Positions 5,546 to 5,734 of a stretch of 5,734 nucleotides of DNA are shown in pieces (position 1 is the stretch's first letter; the number at the start of each line of letters is the position of its first letter). The notes below the pieces were generated by a model that had not been told where the DNA came from, ran no database searches, and saw nothing but the letters and a program-made list of their open reading frames with translations. Position numbers and translations under genes: made by a program. Location of the stretch: contig QHOM01000311.1 in the NCBI GenBank assembly GCA_003218785.1, forward strand, positions 1 through 5,734, given 5' to 3'. The stretch is from Verrucomicrobiota bacterium (GTDB lineage Bacteria > Verrucomicrobiota > Verrucomicrobiia > Chthoniobacterales > UBA10450).

Positions 5546-5734
5546 AAGAAGTGGACCATCGAATTGCTGGCATGATCGAACGTTTGGAACGAATTCGCGC
5601 AGAAGCGAACGCCAAAACTCGAAGAAAACGGCTGATCAGGCTTCGCCTCACGTGATTCGTTAAAACGTTACACCGTTACATCGCATCACGGTTCACGATT
5701 CAGCGATCTTCTTTGCCTTATTTGTGTTTATTGG
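5546..5734. other. Non-coding right edge with a possible fragment of the iterated repeat
   Basis: No gene is supported here. A 27-codon reading frame from ATG 5572 is too short and lacks family signals. The last 17 bases (TTATTTGTGTTTATTGG) resemble the 10-11 bp units in the right arm of the 4271-4503 structure and may be the beginning of another copy cut by the window. Confidence 0.3.

Noticed and set aside
5572..5655. 27-codon basic reading frame after the response regulator (MIERLERIRAEAN...)
   Set aside because: Too short, with no ribosome-binding site and no family recognised; chance is the simplest explanation.

Overview
The window is a moderate-GC bacterial segment with three apparently intact genes, all on the + strand, and several decayed genes. 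The spaces between them are unusually rich in short palindromic repeats. The organism is not certain. Long single-copy genes separated by repeat-filled gaps, a two-lobed retropepsin-like protease and the style of the repeats suggest a soil Verrucomicrobiota bacterium of the Chthoniobacterales / Udaeobacter type. That is an impression from gene and repeat style, not a measured placement.

Layout. 2-1504: membrane-bound class III nucleotidyl cyclase (membrane helices, HAMP, catalytic domain), entering from the left edge. 1504-2315: a gene-poor stretch holding a 115-bp element with terminal inverted repeats (repeat A), a 28-codon minus-strand C-terminal remnant, and a DUF559 endonuclease-like gene ruined by a stop codon and two deletions. 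The DUF559 relic sits between two same-orientation copies (C1, C2) of a second palindromic repeat. 2316-3071: intact Nif3/YbgI-family dinuclear-metal protein. 3072-3343: small repeated GAATGAC motifs, then repeat B, an inverted copy of repeat A. 3324-4201: exported-looking protein with two retropepsin-like lobes, each with a D-T-G motif, split by a frameshift between the lobes. 4202-4722: non-coding, dominated by a 233-bp inverted-repeat structure (4271-4503) whose arms are built from 10-11 bp units around a hairpin core. 4723-5529: NarL/FixJ-type response regulator whose receiver has Gly where the phosphorylated Asp should be. 5530-5734: non-coding, with a 17-nt palindrome on the stop codon and possibly the edge of another iterated repeat.

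The genes do not form an obvious pathway or operon. Each intact gene is separated from the next by repeats or relics. Cyclic-nucleotide synthesis and an orphan regulator are both signalling functions, but nothing here links them.

The most notable signals are: (i) the DUF559 relic bracketed by C1/C2, with the right-hand repeat overlapping its stop codon, which suggests a nuclease-associated mobile repeat; (ii) the A/B inverted pair of a separate MITE-like family abutting gene ends; (iii) the Asp-less receiver; (iv) the iterated 10-11 bp inverted-repeat structure.
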